Source: Bradyrhizobium sp. C9
Lineage (GTDB): Bacteria; Pseudomonadota; Alphaproteobacteria; Rhizobiales; Xanthobacteraceae
DNA: 64,000 bases
Assembly (NCBI RefSeq): GCF_002532045.1
Contig: NZ_NWTG01000019.1
Span: 1 to 64,000 of the forward strand
Reading direction: 5' to 3'
Position numbers and translations under genes: made by a program. Under the pieces are notes generated by a model. That model worked only from the letters and a program-made list of their open reading frames with translations. It searched no databases and was not told the DNA's origin. Of the stretch, positions 62,981 to 64,000 are shown piece by piece. Within the stretch, counting starts at the first letter, position 1, and each line of letters opens with the position of its first letter.

Positions 62981-63453
62981 AGCAGCGCCTCGATTTCCTT
63001 CTTCAATCCTTCGGGCCGGGCGGTCGGCGCATGCCGCGCCACGACCTTGCCGGCGCGATCGACCAGAAACTTGGTGAAGTTCCATTTGATCGCCGGCCCG
63101 AGCAGGCCCGACTTCTCACGTTTCAGGTGTTCGTACAATGGATGCGCAGCTGAGCCATTGACGTCGATCTTGGCGAACATCGGAAACGTCACGGCGTAGT
63201 TGGTCTCGCAGAACGCGGCGATCTGCTTCGCATCGCCCGGCTCCTGCGCGCCGAACTGGTTGCAGGGAAAGCCGAGCACGGCAAAGCCGCGCGGCGACAA
63301 TCCGGCGTGCAGCTCCTGCAGGCCCTTGTATTGCGGCGTGAAACCGCAGGCGCTCGCGGTGTTCACGATCAGCAGCACCTGCCCCTCGAACTCCCGCAGC
63401 GGCATGTCCTCGCCGGCGAGCGATTTGGCGGTGAAATCGTAGACCGTCGGCAT
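62977..63453 (-). CDS. Glutathione peroxidase-like thiol peroxidase
   Basis: 158 residues. NTASACGFTPQYKGLQEL with Cys36 as the peroxidatic residue (Sec in animals), GFPCNQFGAQEPGD with the Gln and second Cys (resolving cysteine), and IKWNFTKFLVDRAGKVV with Trp and Asn form the catalytic tetrad. Bacterial Cys-type members usually prefer thioredoxin over glutathione. It is encoded with DUF3297 (4-base overlap) and lies 2 nt after the amidase stop, so these three genes form a minus-strand operon. Confidence 0.92.
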   Translation of the reverse strand: MPTVYDFTAKSLAGEDMPLREFEGQVLLIVNTASACGFTPQYKGLQELHAGLSPRGFAVLGFPCNQFGAQEPGDAKQIAAFCETNYAVTFPMFAKIDVNGSAAHPLYEHLKREKSGLLGPAIKWNFTKFLVDRAGKVVARHAPTARPEGLKKEIEALL

Positions 63454-63455
63454 CT

Positions 63456-64000
63456 TCAGCTCACCGGATCGATCGCAGCCGACGGCGTGCCGCCGGCCTC
63501 GACCGCCTCACCCGCGGCAAGACAGAGATCTTCACGGTAACGCGCAGCCACCAGTTGCACGCCGACCGGAATCCGCCCGACGAGCCCCGTGGAGACGACC
63601 AGCCCGGGAAGACCCATGAACGGGATCGCGATCTGCGGCAGCTGCGCGTGCCAGACCCGCGCGAACGAGGCCTCGTCCTTGCGGTCGAGATGATCGGGGA
63701 ACGGCAGCTCGCCGGACACCGGCATCAGCAGCACCGGATATTTGTCGAGGAAGGCGAACCATTCGCGCGTCAGGGTCGCGCGGCGGGTCAGCGCCTGCGA
63801 CAGGTCGAACGGATGCACTTTTGAGCGAACGCCGCGCAGGCAGGCCAATGCGCCGGGATCGCCCTCGCGTTCCGCGAACGCAAGCTGGGCTTCATAGCCG
63901 TCGCCGAGCCAGAGCCGGGTCTGGATCTCCGCCGCCTCGCGCAGGGACGGCGTATCGGCGATCTCCTCGACGATCCAGCCGGCGTCGCGCAAGCGCCTGC
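63456..64000 (-). CDS. Amidase family protein, C-terminal part (truncated by window edge)
   Basis: At least 181 codons, extending past the right edge. The tail includes TREWFAFLDKYPVLLMPVSG, LPQIAIPFMGLPGLVVSTGL, GRIPVGVQLVAARYREDLCL. The PxxG-x-P-x-x-P-x-G-V-Q motif fits the C-terminal part of amidase signature enzymes, such as GatA-like or acylamidases; the catalytic Ser-cisSer-Lys region is outside the window. Members hydrolyse amides or ester bonds. Operon with glutathione peroxidase and DUF3297. Confidence 0.82.
   Translation of the reverse strand, partial: RRLRDAGWIVEEIADTPSLREAAEIQTRLWLGDGYEAQLAFAEREGDPGALACLRGVRSKVHPFDLSQALTRRATLTREWFAFLDKYPVLLMPVSGELPFPDHLDRKDEASFARVWHAQLPQIAIPFMGLPGLVVSTGLVGRIPVGVQLVAARYREDLCLAAGEAVEAGGTPSAAIDPVS

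Overview
The window looks like chromosomal DNA of a Bradyrhizobium-type alphaproteobacterium (Nitrobacteraceae). The evidence is very high G+C coding sequence, a D-tartrate dehydratase matching in length and catalytic residues the enzyme described from Bradyrhizobium japonicum, families common in this group (DUF1236, DUF6894, DUF3297, DUF4399, DUF2339, TIGR02301), and many short palindromic dispersed repeats between genes. No rRNA, tRNA, CRISPR array, insertion sequence or phage gene was seen. Apart from one small island this is a core-type housekeeping and metabolic region. LAYOUT 1-2.4 kb: the 3' end of thiC and its terminator, then a distinctly more A+T-rich two-gene cassette. It encodes a 190-aa dCTP-deaminase/dUTPase-fold protein and a 418-aa SEFIR/TIR protein with an unassigned C-terminal domain, and a perfect 7-bp inverted repeat lies just upstream. 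This looks like an acquired, possibly undescribed, anti-phage or nucleotide-sensing module and is the best candidate for a novel system here. 2.4-9 kb: Baeyer-Villiger-type monooxygenase, an HD-domain protein divergent from mug, a split YeeE/YedE transporter pair followed by RidA, and a SRAP protein. 9-15.9 kb: Nudix hydrolase, TIGR02301 protein overlapping a HAD phosphatase, an unusual dihydroorotase lacking one metal His, then the overlapping operon ygfZ-like, tag, HD protein, and a small Cys-type phosphatase. 16-24 kb: DUF2339 membrane protein, AcuI/YhdH reductase, MFS transporter, SleB-type cell wall hydrolase. 24-30 kb: pyruvate phosphate dikinase with an 80-residue histone-H1-like tail, small membrane and exported proteins, and an internally duplicated 370-aa protein. 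30-38 kb: a minus-strand run of GFA protein, methyltransferase, glyS, glyQ, small membrane protein, S49 peptidase, TrmN6-like methyltransferase and DUF2007, with ispB divergent from it. 38-47.5 kb: transglutaminase-like protein with an AraC/GyrI regulator, an orphan Leu/Ile/Val-type binding protein, an enolase-superfamily enzyme, a cupin gene with a small downstream ORF, GST, intracellular PHA depolymerase and a ModA-like binding protein. 47.6-53.5 kb: PP2C-kinase fusion beside a formate/nitrite transporter, a family-3 binding protein, DUF4399, and a cyclase-SUMF1 fusion. 53.7-64 kb: MFS/AraC divergent pair, malonyl-CoA decarboxylase, TonB-dependent receptor, a multi-spanning membrane protein with a tandem palindromic operator, tarD, DUF3297, glutathione peroxidase and a truncated amidase. 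HOW IT FITS TOGETHER: most genes stand alone or in two- to three-gene translationally coupled units. Four copies of one composite hairpin repeat all lie between convergent gene ends, while two other repeat families lie only between co-directional genes, which suggests that the repeats have settled into different transcriptional roles.
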